A DNA stretch of 64,000 nucleotides from an uncultured Methylophilaceae bacterium (GTDB taxonomy: Bacteria > Pseudomonadota > Gammaproteobacteria > Burkholderiales > Methylophilaceae). The position numbers were made by a program, and so were the translations under genes. Location: contig CAJQTF010000011.1 of assembly GCA_905618945.1 (NCBI GenBank), positions 62,001 through 126,000 on the forward strand, written 5' to 3'. The notes beneath the pieces were generated by a model. It did not search any database, was not told where the DNA came from, and worked only from the letters and a program-made list of their open reading frames with translations. This document shows, in pieces, positions 13,037 through 24,615 of this stretch (its first letter is position 1; each line of letters opens with the position of its first letter).

Positions 13037-13654
13037 CTATTGATTATTAATTTTTACTAAATAACGTTCAGCATCGAGATAAGGAACCACAATATCTCTT
13101 TTTTCTACTACAAAATTTGTACCGATTTCTTCTTCATTGAATTTTTTACTTTTCATGCCATACCAAGCCCCTTTATCTTCTATTAAATGCCTTGTAAGAT
13201 CAATAAGTACTTGCATTTCTGCAAATGCTCTAGCAATAATAGAATCAAACAATTTATTTGTTGTGATGTCTTCAACTCGCTTATTTATAATTGTAATATT
13301 ACTTAAATTTAATTCTGCACATGTTTGTTTTAAAAAAGTAGTCTTCTTGCCAACTGAATCCACTAAAGTAATATTTTTTTCTGGGTAACATAAACCAATT
13401 ATAATACCTGGCAGTCCCGCACCACTCCCAACATCTAAGATATTCTTACCCTCAATAAATGGCACTACTGCCAAACAGTCCAAAAAATGATGTGTCACTA
13501 TTTCATCAATACCTTTAACTGAAATTAAATTAAATACTTTATTCCACTTTATCAATAAATCCTTATAAATCAATAATTTAGTATATATATAATGCTTATT
13601 ATCTAACTCTAATTTCTCTATTCCTGCCTTTAAAGTTTCTTCTAAATCAAACAA
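13037..13654 (-). CDS. rsmG: 16S rRNA (guanine527-N7)-methyltransferase
   Basis: RsmG (GidB) methylates G527 of 16S rRNA with S-adenosylmethionine. The SAM-binding motif [17 protein letters not shown] is at about residue 72, and the conserved [20 protein letters not shown] block precedes it. The length (205 aa) is normal. Its start overlaps the mnmG end by 8 nt, so translation is probably coupled. Confidence 0.96.
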   Translation of the reverse strand: MFDLEETLKAGIEKLELDNKHYIYTKLLIYKDLLIKWNKVFNLISVKGIDEIVTHHFLDCLAVVPFIEGKNILDVGSGAGLPGIIIGLCYPEKNITLVDSVGKKTTFLKQTCAELNLSNITIINKRVEDITTNKLFDSIIARAFAEMQVLIDLTRHLIEDKGAWYGMKSKKFNEEEIGTNFVVEKRDIVVPYLDAERYLVKINNQ

Positions 13655-15551
13655 GTTGTTCAGCGGCCTTAGACTCTAATTTCCGATGTTTAGATTTAAG
13701 ATAAACTAATAAAATTGATATTGTCGCTGAGGTTACGCCAGCTATTCTAGTTGCTTGATAAATAGTCTCTGGTCGGGATTCTTTTAGCTTTTCTTTTGCT
13801 TCGTTACTCAGACCATGAATTTCATCATAGCTTACTTCTTTTGGTATTTTTTTATCAAATTGTGCCTTTTGTTTATTAATTTCGTCTTGTTGCCGAATAA
13901 TATAGCCAGAATACTTAGCTAAAATTTCTATTTGATTGCTAATTAATAGATCACTCACGCCTGAGCTGCCAGATAAGCCTATTACTTTTTGGTAGTTAAC
14001 TTCAGGGCGTCTTAAAAGATCAAAAGCTGAATATTCTCTCTCCATTGTTTGCCCTAAATATTTTTTCTGAGTTTTTTTATCAATTTTAGATGGGCTTAAT
14101 ATTAACTTTTTAAGTCGTTTCTCTTCTTTTTGAATGCCCTCCCTTTTCTTACTAAAATTAGCCCAATGATGATCACAAATTAAACCCAATTGTCTCGCTT
14201 GTTCAGTTAGACGTTCATCAGCATTATCTTCTCTTAACAATAGTCTATATTCAGCTCGACTAGTAAACATTCTGTAGGGCTCATTTACACCTCTTGTTAT
14301 TAAATCATCTATTAAAACTCCTATGTAGGCTTGGTCACGGGTCGGAGCCCAACTTTCTTTATCTTGAGCTCTTAATGCCGCATTCATTCCTGCAATTAAA
14401 CCTTGTGCAGCAGCTTCTTCATAACCTGTAGTTCCGTTAATTTGTCCTGCAAAAAATAAACCATTAATTGCTTTAGTCTCTAAGCTCATTTTTAAAGCTC
14501 TTGGATCATAATAATCATATTCTATTGCATATCCAGGTCTTAAAATATGAGCATTCTCTAAGCCTTTTATCGATCTCACTAAATCATTTTGTACATCAAA
14601 TGGTAGGCTTGTTGAGATACCATTAGGGTAAATTTCATTGGTCTCTAAACCTTCTGGCTCTATAAAAATCTGATGGGAATCTTTATCTGCAAAGCGGTGA
14701 ATTTTATCTTCCACAGAAGGACAATAACGTGGACCCACACCTTCTATTTTGCCTGTATACATTGGCGATCGATCTAAGCCTTTACGAATTATTTCATGTG
14801 TTTTTTTATTGGTGCGCGTTATCCAGCAGGATATTTGTTTTGGATGCTTAATAGCGGGATTGATAAATGAAAAATGTGGCGCTGGGACATCCCCAGGTTG
14901 CTCTATCATTTTTGTAAAGTCAACAGATCTACCATCAATTCGTGGTGGTGTGCCTGTTTTAAGCCTACCAACAGGTAAATCTAATTCTTTTAATTTTTGT
15001 GCAAGAATTGAAGCTGATGGGTCGCCTGCTCTACCTGCTTCATAATTTTGTAAGCCAATATGTACTAATCCGCCTAAAAATGTTCCCGCTGTCAAAACAA
15101 CATTACGTGCATAAAAAGATAATCCTATTTTTGTAATAACTCCCTCTATACAATTATCTTTTAAAATAAAATCGTCTACTGATTGTTGGAAAAGCCATAG
15201 ATTAGATTGATTTTCAATTGTTCGGCGAACTACCGCCTTATACAATATGCGATCAGCTTGTGCCCTTGTTGCTCTAACTGCAGGACCTTTGCTTTGATTA
15301 AGAATTCGAAATTGTATGCCAGCTTCATCTGTTGCTCTGGCCATAATGCCGCCCATAGCGTCAATTTCTTTAACTAAATGGCCCTTGCCAATGCCGCCAA
15401 TTGAAGGATTACATGACATTTGTCCTAATGTCTCAATATTATGCGTCAATAATAATGTTTTTTGTCCCATACGAGCAGAAGCTAGGGCTGCTTCTGTACC
15501 TGCATGCCCGCCACCAACAACTATCACATCAAACTTATTTGGAAATTTCAT
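13647..15551 (-). CDS. mnmG: tRNA uridine-5-carboxymethylaminomethyl modification enzyme MnmG
   Basis: MnmG (GidA) works with MnmE to make cmnm5U at tRNA wobble position 34. The FAD-binding motif [21 protein letters not shown] is at about residues 9-29, and the redox segments [18 protein letters not shown] and CPSVEDK are present. The 634-aa length is normal. It begins 50-100 nt downstream of the two parS sites, which therefore lie between the two genes of the same tRNA-modifying complex. Confidence 0.97.
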   Translation of the reverse strand: MKFPNKFDVIVVGGGHAGTEAALASARMGQKTLLLTHNIETLGQMSCNPSIGGIGKGHLVKEIDAMGGIMARATDEAGIQFRILNQSKGPAVRATRAQADRILYKAVVRRTIENQSNLWLFQQSVDDFILKDNCIEGVITKIGLSFYARNVVLTAGTFLGGLVHIGLQNYEAGRAGDPSASILAQKLKELDLPVGRLKTGTPPRIDGRSVDFTKMIEQPGDVPAPHFSFINPAIKHPKQISCWITRTNKKTHEIIRKGLDRSPMYTGKIEGVGPRYCPSVEDKIHRFADKDSHQIFIEPEGLETNEIYPNGISTSLPFDVQNDLVRSIKGLENAHILRPGYAIEYDYYDPRALKMSLETKAINGLFFAGQINGTTGYEEAAAQGLIAGMNAALRAQDKESWAPTRDQAYIGVLIDDLITRGVNEPYRMFTSRAEYRLLLREDNADERLTEQARQLGLICDHHWANFSKKREGIQKEEKRLKKLILSPSKIDKKTQKKYLGQTMEREYSAFDLLRRPEVNYQKVIGLSGSSGVSDLLISNQIEILAKYSGYIIRQQDEINKQKAQFDKKIPKEVSYDEIHGLSNEAKEKLKESRPETIYQATRIAGVTSATISILLVYLKSKHRKLESKAAEQLV

Positions 15552-15601
15552 ATTGATTGAATTATATTTAAAATTGAAATTTTACTTTATTTGTCTTGAT
15601 A

Positions 15602-15629
15602 TTGATATGTTTCACGTGAAACATATCAA
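15602..15629. promoter_or_regulatory. parS centromere site 1
   Basis: The 16-mer TGTTTCACGTGAAACA (15608-15623) matches the universal chromosomal parS consensus exactly. Symmetry continues to a perfect 28-bp palindrome. It lies 50 nt upstream of the mnmG start and about 4 kb from parAB. Confidence 0.95.
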
Positions 15630-15645
15630 ATTTATTGATTAACTA

Positions 15646-15667
15646 AATTGTTTCACGTGAAACAATT
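15646..15667. promoter_or_regulatory. parS centromere site 2
   Basis: A second perfect TGTTTCACGTGAAACA (15649-15664) is centred 41 bp from the first, about four helical turns away. The palindrome extends to 22 bp and its edge overlaps the mnmE stop codon. Confidence 0.95.
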
Positions 15668-17018
15668 ATTTTCCTATACAAAACTGGCTAAATATCTCTC
15701 CTAATAAATCATCAGAAGAAAATTCACCTGTTATAGAAGATAAATACTTTTGCGCAATAGTTAACTCTTCTGCAACCAACTCTGCTGATGCAATGTTGAG
15801 TTGAGCGTTTTGTAAAGAATGGTGAACGTTTTCTAAAGCTTCTAAATGTCTTTTTCGTGCGATAAATTTATTTTCACTTCCTTCTGAATTTTCCTTAAAC
15901 CCCACTTCATTAAGAATTGCTTGTTTTAATAAATCTAACCCCTCTCCTGTTTTGGCCGACATATAGACTATTTGATCATTGTTTAATTGCTGTAATTTAG
16001 CTTTGCTATTAAGTAAATCAATTTTGTTAAAAATCCAAATCTGTTTAATATCTTTTGGTAAACGACCAAGAATCGATTGTTCGTAATCTGTAATACCTTT
16101 ACTTGCTTCCACCAAAAATAAGGCGACGTGGCCCTTTTCTAGCGACGACCATGTTTTTTCAATTCCAAATTTTTCAATAGGATCGTCTGTTTCTCTCAAT
16201 CCAGCAGTATCTATTATATTAAGAGGCATCCCATTTAAATTAATGTCGCTAGTAATAGCATCCCGAGTTGTTCCAGGGATGTCTGTCACAATTGCCTTAT
16301 CTTCTCCAGATAATTGATTCAGCAAGCTTGACTTACCAACATTGGGCTGTCCAACCAGCACTAAACTTATTCCGTCTCTTAATAGCTGGCCCTGCGAAGC
16401 AGCTTGCATAATGTGCATCATAGTCTCAGATAAATGTTGTAATTTATCTTTGACATTTCCTTCGCTAATAAAATCAATATCTTCTTCTGGGAAATCCAAA
16501 CAAGCTTCCACATACATTCTTAATTCTATTAAATTTTTTAATAAGTTATTGATTTCTAAGGAGAATTTTCCAGATAGAGAATTTACTGCGCCTAAGGCTG
16601 CCTCTTCAGTGGAAGCATTAATCAAGTCCGCTACCGATTCCGCTTGAGCTAAATCAATCTTATTATTTAAGTACGCCCTCTTTGTAAAATCTCCAGGCTC
16701 AGCTAATTTAGCGCCATTTTTGAGGCATAAATTTAAAATCGATTGCGTAACCACTGTGCCGCCATGACATTGCAACTCAATAATATCCTCTCCTGTAAAA
16801 GAATGAGGGCCAGAAAAAAATAAAATGAGGCCTTGATCAATTAAGGTACCGTTTAGATCTTTAAAATTATGAAAATTAGCAACACGAGGAACTAAAGTGG
16901 CTCCAGAAATTTTTTGCCCTATCTCTAAAGCGAGCGGCCCTGAAACACGAACAACTCCAATGCCTCCAGCCCCAGGGGCTGTTGATATTGCAGCAATTGT
17001 ATTTGAGCCGTTAAGCAT
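15666..17018 (-). CDS. mnmE: tRNA modification GTPase MnmE
   Basis: MnmE (TrmE) is the GTPase partner of MnmG. The N-terminal tetrahydrofolate-binding domain (NTIAAISTAPGAGGIGVVRVSGP) is followed by a helical domain and an inserted G domain with GQPNVGKSSLLNQL at about residue 225, DIPGTTRD and NKIDL. The C-terminus FCIGK keeps the catalytic Cys-x-Gly-Lys. The length is 450 aa. It overlaps yidC by 8 nt upstream and a parS site at its stop codon. Confidence 0.97.
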   Translation of the reverse strand: MLNGSNTIAAISTAPGAGGIGVVRVSGPLALEIGQKISGATLVPRVANFHNFKDLNGTLIDQGLILFFSGPHSFTGEDIIELQCHGGTVVTQSILNLCLKNGAKLAEPGDFTKRAYLNNKIDLAQAESVADLINASTEEAALGAVNSLSGKFSLEINNLLKNLIELRMYVEACLDFPEEDIDFISEGNVKDKLQHLSETMMHIMQAASQGQLLRDGISLVLVGQPNVGKSSLLNQLSGEDKAIVTDIPGTTRDAITSDINLNGMPLNIIDTAGLRETDDPIEKFGIEKTWSSLEKGHVALFLVEASKGITDYEQSILGRLPKDIKQIWIFNKIDLLNSKAKLQQLNNDQIVYMSAKTGEGLDLLKQAILNEVGFKENSEGSENKFIARKRHLEALENVHHSLQNAQLNIASAELVAEELTIAQKYLSSITGEFSSDDLLGEIFSQFCIGK

Positions 17019-18669
17019 TACCTTTCTTTTTTAACGCTTCAGCATGTATTTTTTTATTGACATACCACTGTTGAGCAATAGATAAAATATTATTCACTAG
17101 CCAATATAAAACTAAGCCGGCTGGAAAGAAGAAAAAGAAGAAACTAAATATTATAGGCATCATCATCATTAACCTAGCTTGCATGGGATCAGTTGGCTTT
17201 GGATTTAATTTAGTTTGTAAAAACATGGAAGCCGCCATTAAGATTGGAAGTGGACCTATACCAGCAGCCCATAAACTACCAAATAGCGTATCTGGTTTGG
17301 ATAAATCATCTAACCACATAAACGATGCACCTCTTAGTTCAACTGAGCCAAGTAAGACCCAATATAGAGCAATAAAAACTGGTATTTGAACCAAAATCGG
17401 CAAACAGCCCCCCAATGGATTAATTTTTTCAGTTTTATAAAGCGCCATCATTGCTTGTTGCATTTTTTGTTTATCGTCACCAAATTTTTCTTTCATGCTT
17501 TGCAATCTAGGAGCTAACTCTCTCATTTGCCCCATCGATTTATAGCTTGCAGCTGATAAGGGATAAAACATAAGCTTAATTAAAACTGTTAAAAGAATTA
17601 TTGAAAGTCCCCAATTGCTAACAATTTTATGAATACCAGTTAGCACAGAAAATAAGGGGGACGCTATAAAGTGAAGTATTCCGTAATCAACTACGTAATT
17701 CATGCCAGTTGCTGCTTGATTAAGCGCCTCTTTGGCCTGTGGACCTGCAAATAAAGAAGTTGAAAAATTTATCGTTTCACCTTCTAGAATATTTGGCAAT
17801 TTCGCAATCAACCCAACTGAATACATATTCTCTGATATTTTTTTCGTATAAAACTCTCGTTCCGAATCTCCAGATAAAATCCATGAAGCTGCGAAATAAC
17901 GCTGAATAATTCCAATCCAACCATTATTCGATATTTTAGAAAAAGATTTTTTATCCACATCAGAAAAATCTAATTTTTCAAACTTTTCTTTTTCTGTAAA
18001 AAAAGCCGGGCCTGTAAAGGTTGGCATCATTGCCGAGCCTTGGCTTGAAACACCATCATGGACAAATTGAAAATATGCAGAAGGGTTTATAATATTATTT
18101 GATTTGTTTTTTATTTCAAATTTTGTACTTATTAAGTAACTGTCTCGATTGAATTCATATATTTTTTTTACCCTTACTTCAGAATTTTCATATATCAATG
18201 GCACGATTAATTTATCAGAATCCATTTGATATGATTGTTGAGCAGACGTAAATTTTGATTTATGAGTGGGAAGTCCCTCGCCAAGCAACCCAGATTGAGC
18301 AACATAAAATAAAGGGTTTCCGACATCAGTCATTAAAATATACTTACCCTGGGAATCTTCGGATTGATGATTATTAAATTTAAGTTCACGAATATCGCCA
18401 CCAGAAGTATTGATAGTTAATGATAATAAATCAGTATTGACCTTTATTGGCAAGCCAGCACTGAGTGAAAATTTTGCTGTTGACTGGGGTAAATTATTTT
18501 TGGCAATTAAGCTCGTTGAGGGCTTAGGAAGGCTTGCGTCAACATTGACAAGTTGATCGTCAACATTGGCAGATTGTTCTATATCAACACTTTGTTTTGT
18601 AAATGAATCCCAAAGCAACATCAAAGAAAAAGAGAAAATAACAAATAAAATTAAACGTTTCGTATCCAT
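17011..18669 (-). CDS. yidC: membrane protein insertase YidC
   Basis: YidC inserts proteins into the inner membrane, alone or with Sec; ATP synthase subunit c, encoded in the same cluster, is a classical substrate. The 552-aa protein has the gammaproteobacterial layout: an N-terminal helix (RLILFVIFSFSLMLLWDSF), a large periplasmic beta domain, then five C-terminal membrane helices with NWGLSIILLTVLIKLMFYPLS and the basic tail VNKKIHAEALKKKG. It lies 18 nt downstream of yidD. Confidence 0.97.
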   Translation of the reverse strand: MDTKRLILFVIFSFSLMLLWDSFTKQSVDIEQSANVDDQLVNVDASLPKPSTSLIAKNNLPQSTAKFSLSAGLPIKVNTDLLSLTINTSGGDIRELKFNNHQSEDSQGKYILMTDVGNPLFYVAQSGLLGEGLPTHKSKFTSAQQSYQMDSDKLIVPLIYENSEVRVKKIYEFNRDSYLISTKFEIKNKSNNIINPSAYFQFVHDGVSSQGSAMMPTFTGPAFFTEKEKFEKLDFSDVDKKSFSKISNNGWIGIIQRYFAASWILSGDSEREFYTKKISENMYSVGLIAKLPNILEGETINFSTSLFAGPQAKEALNQAATGMNYVVDYGILHFIASPLFSVLTGIHKIVSNWGLSIILLTVLIKLMFYPLSAASYKSMGQMRELAPRLQSMKEKFGDDKQKMQQAMMALYKTEKINPLGGCLPILVQIPVFIALYWVLLGSVELRGASFMWLDDLSKPDTLFGSLWAAGIGPLPILMAASMFLQTKLNPKPTDPMQARLMMMMPIIFSFFFFFFPAGLVLYWLVNNILSIAQQWYVNKKIHAEALKKKGNA

Positions 18670-18687
18670 ACTGTCCTTAAATTAATA

Positions 18688-18897
18688 TTATGGTGTTGGG
18701 TCAAAGCCGCCATTTGAGCCAGGCCGACATTTACTTATTCTTTTAATACCTAGCCAAAATCCTTTTAAAACACCATGTTTTTCTAAACATTCAATTGTAT
18801 ACATCGAACAGGTAGGTGTATACCTACATCTTGAAACAAAAAAAGGGCTTAAACATAGTTGATAAAATTTAATAAAGAAAATTAATAAAAATCTCAT
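18688..18897 (-). CDS. yidD: membrane protein insertion efficiency factor YidD
   Basis: YidD is a small protein that assists membrane insertion. The 69-aa product keeps the family signature FYQLCLSPFFVSRCRYTPTCSMYTIECLEKHG and ends in CRPGSNGGFDPTP. It overlaps the rnpA stop by 4 nt and precedes yidC, the standard order. Confidence 0.96.
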   Translation of the reverse strand: MRFLLIFFIKFYQLCLSPFFVSRCRYTPTCSMYTIECLEKHGVLKGFWLGIKRISKCRPGSNGGFDPTP

Positions 18898-19232
18898 AAT
18901 GGGAGGCCTTTAATCAAATTTGAAATCTCAAGCTCAATTTGTTTCAAATTTTTTTTAGAAAAAGTTTTATGGACCCTTACAACTATATCGAATGGAGCCT
19001 TAAAAGGAAGTTGTTTTTTTAAGGCCTCTCTCAATAAGCGCCGCATATAATTTCTTCTTACTGATAATTTTTGAATTTTACTGCTTATAACGTAGCCTAA
19101 TCGATGATGTGCTTTAGAATTGGGAGCATAATGAAAGTATATATGGGAAGATGACAATCTCTTTCTAAAATTAAAAACAGAAGAAAAATCTTCTGAATTT
19201 CGTAACTTTATTAATTTATACTTTGATAGAAT
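18894..19232 (-). CDS. rnpA: ribonuclease P protein component, probably with an AUU start
   Basis: RnpA is the protein cofactor of RNase P, which trims tRNA 5' leaders. The ORF track begins at TTG 19157 (87 aa), but that start would remove the N-terminal strand and helix. The frame stays open back to the rpmH stop and encodes LSKYKLIKLRNSEDFSSVFN then FRKRL, which fits the family's N-terminal substrate-binding motif. No ATG, GTG or TTG occurs between the rpmH stop and 19157; the first plausible start is ATT at 19232, giving 112 aa, the normal length. ATA at 19211 is another option. The central RNR-like motif reads VRRNYMRRLLRE. It overlaps yidD by 4 nt. Confidence 0.85.
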   Translation of the reverse strand: MLSKYKLIKLRNSEDFSSVFNFRKRLSSSHIYFHYAPNSKAHHRLGYVISSKIQKLSVRRNYMRRLLREALKKQLPFKAPFDIVVRVHKTFSKKNLKQIELEISNLIKGLPL

Positions 19233-19235
19233 AAA

Positions 19236-19370
19236 TTAAATTCCTAAACGAACTCTTCCTTTGGCTCTTCTAGAGGCAATAACATTACGCCCTCCCCTTG
19301 TTTTCATTCTAACTAAAAAACCATGGGTCCTTGCGCGTTTAACTTTTGATGGTTGATAAGTACGTTTCAT
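19236..19370 (-). CDS. rpmH: 50S ribosomal protein L34
   Basis: This 44-aa gene is below the ORF track cut-off. It begins [20 protein letters not shown] and ends GRVRLGI, a clear L34. It is the first gene of the minus-strand cluster leading away from the origin. Its stop codon is separated from the probable rnpA start by only 3 nt. Confidence 0.97.
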   Translation of the reverse strand: MKRTYQPSKVKRARTHGFLVRMKTRGGRNVIASRRAKGRVRLGI

Positions 19371-19516
19371 ATCAGTGTTCCAGTCCTTTAATTGAAGCCG
19401 AAGAATACTCTTCCAGCCAACTTATGTCAATAATTATACCCTATAATTTAATTTCAAAAGCCTGTGGATAACTTTAGAAAATTAGGCTAATATAAGTAAA
19501 AAAAAAGTATTCTATT
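19371..19516. other. rpmH-dnaA intergenic region with a perfect DnaA box
   Basis: This 146-bp divergent region must hold the promoters of rpmH and dnaA. It contains tgtggataa at 19463-19471, the exact reverse complement of the DnaA box TTATCCACA. The box is about 46 nt upstream of the dnaA start codon, so it could serve autoregulation of dnaA, the origin, or both. Confidence 0.7.
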
Positions 19517-20854
19517 TTGACGATAAACGAAAAACAATTTTGGCCACTATGTTTAGAGCAATTTGCTAAAGACTTAACCAAGCAACAATTAAACACATGG
19601 ATCAAACCCTTAGAATTTAAAATTCAAGGTAATAAAGCACAAATTATTGCACCCAACCAATTTGTTTTACAGTGGGTAAAAGAAAAATTTTCGAATAAAA
19701 TTCAAGTCTTAACTAAAGAACATTTAAATGTTGTTGTAGTTGAATATATTGTTAATGGTAAAACAAAAACTAAAATTCCATCTGAGATTCAGCCAAAACT
19801 AAATAATATTGCTTTAAAAATCCCCGGAAATAAATCTACTGGACTAAATACAGCCTTCCATTTTGAAAATTTTGTTACTGGTAAAGCAAATCAACTAGCG
19901 ACGGCGGCTGCAAAACAAATTGCAGAAAATCCAGGTACAGCCTATAACCCATTATTTATATATGGTGGTGTTGGCTTAGGGAAAACGCACTTAATGCACG
20001 CGATAGGTAATCATCTTAAAGGCTTACAGCCAGAAGCAAAAATTAAATACCTACATGCCGAAAGATATGTGCACGATGTTGTAAAAGCTTATGAAAATAA
20101 AGCCTTTGATAGTTTTAAAAAAATTTACCACTCTTTAGATTTATTATTAATAGATGACATACAATTTATTGGGAAAAAAAATAGAACCCAAGAAGAGTTT
20201 TTTTATGCATTTAATACACTTATTGAAAATAAAAAACAGATTATTATTACTTGTGACCATTACCCAAAAGAAATTCCAGGTGTTGACGAACGTTTAAGAA
20301 CTCGTTTTAGTTGGGGCCTTACTGTAGCAATAGATCCACCAGAACTTGAAATGCGAGTGGCTATTTTATTAAAAAAAGCAGAAGAAAATAAGATTTCACT
20401 ACCGGAAGATGTTGCTTTTTTTGTCGCAAAACAAATCCGCTCAAATGTTAGAGAATTGGAAGGCGCTCTGAATAGAATTGTAGCAATGTCTAATTTTACA
20501 GGCCGCATTATTGATACAACTCTAGCAAAAGAATCATTACGTGATTTAATAGCGGTAAGGGGTAGACAGGTAAGCGTTGAAAATATTCAGAAAACTGTTG
20601 CAGAATACTATAAAATTAAGATAGTTGATATTTTAAGCAAGAAACGTTCAAGAAACTTTTCTCGCCCAAGACAATTAGCTATGTGCCTAACAAGAGAATT
20701 AACAAATTTAAGCTTTCCAGAGATTGGGGCAGCTTTTGGTGGAAGACACCACACAACAATAATGCATGCTTGTGATGAAATTGAAAATTTGAGACTAAAC
20801 GATCAGAATATTGGGCAAGATTTAGGTTTTTTAACTCAGGTTTTAAGAGGATAA
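19517..20854 (+). CDS. dnaA: chromosomal replication initiator protein DnaA
   Basis: DnaA binds 9-bp boxes at the origin and opens the duplex. The 445-aa protein has domain I (QFWPLCLEQFAKDLTKQQLNTWIKPL), a short linker, the AAA+ domain with Walker A YGGVGLGKTHLMHAIGN at about residue 153 and Walker B LLLIDDIQFIGKK, and the DNA-binding signature GGRHHTTIMHACDEIE at the C-terminus. The start is TTG; no upstream ATG fits and domain I is complete from here. It diverges from rpmH. Confidence 0.98.
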   Translation: MTINEKQFWPLCLEQFAKDLTKQQLNTWIKPLEFKIQGNKAQIIAPNQFVLQWVKEKFSNKIQVLTKEHLNVVVVEYIVNGKTKTKIPSEIQPKLNNIALKIPGNKSTGLNTAFHFENFVTGKANQLATAAAKQIAENPGTAYNPLFIYGGVGLGKTHLMHAIGNHLKGLQPEAKIKYLHAERYVHDVVKAYENKAFDSFKKIYHSLDLLLIDDIQFIGKKNRTQEEFFYAFNTLIENKKQIIITCDHYPKEIPGVDERLRTRFSWGLTVAIDPPELEMRVAILLKKAEENKISLPEDVAFFVAKQIRSNVRELEGALNRIVAMSNFTGRIIDTTLAKESLRDLIAVRGRQVSVENIQKTVAEYYKIKIVDILSKKRSRNFSRPRQLAMCLTRELTNLSFPEIGAAFGGRHHTTIMHACDEIENLRLNDQNIGQDLGFLTQVLRG

Positions 20855-21073
20855 TGTATATCGTGTGAATTACTTGTGGACAAAAAAAGAGTAACGCAAA
20901 ATATAATGGTAAAAAAAAAGTTACCCACAATACGTGCACAGTAAAAAACATATGAATACATAGGAATCAAAGTCTGTTAACTGTTTCTTTTTAATAGGGA
21001 AATTTAACAAAACTAGTAAAACAGAGGCTATTATTATTATTATTATTTTATATAAAGAAAAAACTATAAAACC
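20855..21073. other. candidate origin of replication (dnaA-dnaN intergenic)
   Basis: This 219-bp gap is very AT-rich and has several DnaA-box-like sites one mismatch from TTATNCACA: tgtgaatta at 20864-20872, tgtggacaa at 20875-20883 (both inverted) and ttacccaca at 20921-20929 (direct). Downstream are six perfect ATT triplets at 21030-21047, a possible unwinding element or DnaA-trio-like array. Gene orientation switches across this locus, as expected for a bidirectional origin. The perfect DnaA box lies on the other side of dnaA, so the exact unwinding site is not settled. Confidence 0.6.
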
Positions 21074-22174
21074 ATGAATATAAAAATCGATAGAGAATTA
21101 CTACTCAAACCACTTGGAAATGTATCAGGCATAGTCGAAAAAAGGCATGCATTACCAATACTTTCAAATCTATTATTAGAGAGCAATCAAGGAACATTAA
21201 AATTTACAGCTACAGATCTTGAAATGCAAATCTCTACACACATTAAAACAGAACTATCAGATGATTTTCAAATAACTGTATCAGCAAAAAAATTATTCGA
21301 CATTACAAGGGCTCTCCCGAATGATAGTAAAATTGATATTCAAATTGAAGAAAATAAAGTAGTGGTTAAAGCAAAAAAAAGTCGATTTAATTTACAAACA
21401 TTGCCACCTCAAGACTACCCTGTAATGAAAAAAGACGAAAACGATACTGTGGAACTACAAATACCCCAGAAAGATTTTAAAGCTTTATTAAAACAAGTTG
21501 ATTTTTCTATGGCACAACAAGATATTAGATATTATCTTAATGGTTTATTAATAGAGGTTAAAGAAAATAATATAAACATTGTGGGCACAGATGGACACAG
21601 ATTAAGCTTTACATCTTTAGCGTTGAAAGTACCGACCCAAGCCTCACAAGTTATTGTTCCTAGAAAAACCATTGTAGAATTAGTGAAGTTATTAAAAGAT
21701 ACGGACGATCCTTTAGAGATAAGCTTTTCTGGCAACCAAGTACACTTCAAATTTAATGATATTGATATGATAACTAAAATAATTGACGGTAAATTTCCAG
21801 ATTACAGCCGAGTTATTCCAGAGGGGCATATTAATTCGTTTAATATAAATCGCACATTGTTATTAGACTCAATGTTGAGGGCCTCTATCTTATCAAATGA
21901 TAAATATAGGGGAATAAGAATGGTTGTAGAAGAAAACAATTTAAAACTAGTAAGCAACAACAGCGAACAAGAACAAGCCGAAGAGGAGCTAGAGATCGAT
22001 TACAAGGGCGAGAAAATTGATATCGGTTTTAATGTTACTTACTTAATTGATGTTTTAACAAATATTCAATCCGATCAATTAAATATTGCGTTCAAAGATT
22101 CTGCAAGCAGTTGTTTGGTAACAATTCCAAACGACGAAAAATATAAGTATGTTGTAATGCCAATGCGCATTTAA
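21074..22174 (+). CDS. dnaN: DNA polymerase III beta sliding clamp
   Basis: DnaN is the ring-shaped processivity factor of DNA polymerase III. The 366-aa product has the three-fold clamp domain pattern and family motifs such as ATDLEMQIS, GTDGHRLSFTSL and the C-terminal end YVVMPMRI. It follows dnaA after the 219-bp putative origin region and precedes gyrB by 18 nt. Confidence 0.97.
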   Translation: MNIKIDRELLLKPLGNVSGIVEKRHALPILSNLLLESNQGTLKFTATDLEMQISTHIKTELSDDFQITVSAKKLFDITRALPNDSKIDIQIEENKVVVKAKKSRFNLQTLPPQDYPVMKKDENDTVELQIPQKDFKALLKQVDFSMAQQDIRYYLNGLLIEVKENNINIVGTDGHRLSFTSLALKVPTQASQVIVPRKTIVELVKLLKDTDDPLEISFSGNQVHFKFNDIDMITKIIDGKFPDYSRVIPEGHINSFNINRTLLLDSMLRASILSNDKYRGIRMVVEENNLKLVSNNSEQEQAEEELEIDYKGEKIDIGFNVTYLIDVLTNIQSDQLNIAFKDSASSCLVTIPNDEKYKYVVMPMRI

Positions 22175-24607
<2,433 letters not shown>

Positions 24608-24615
24608 GATAATAA

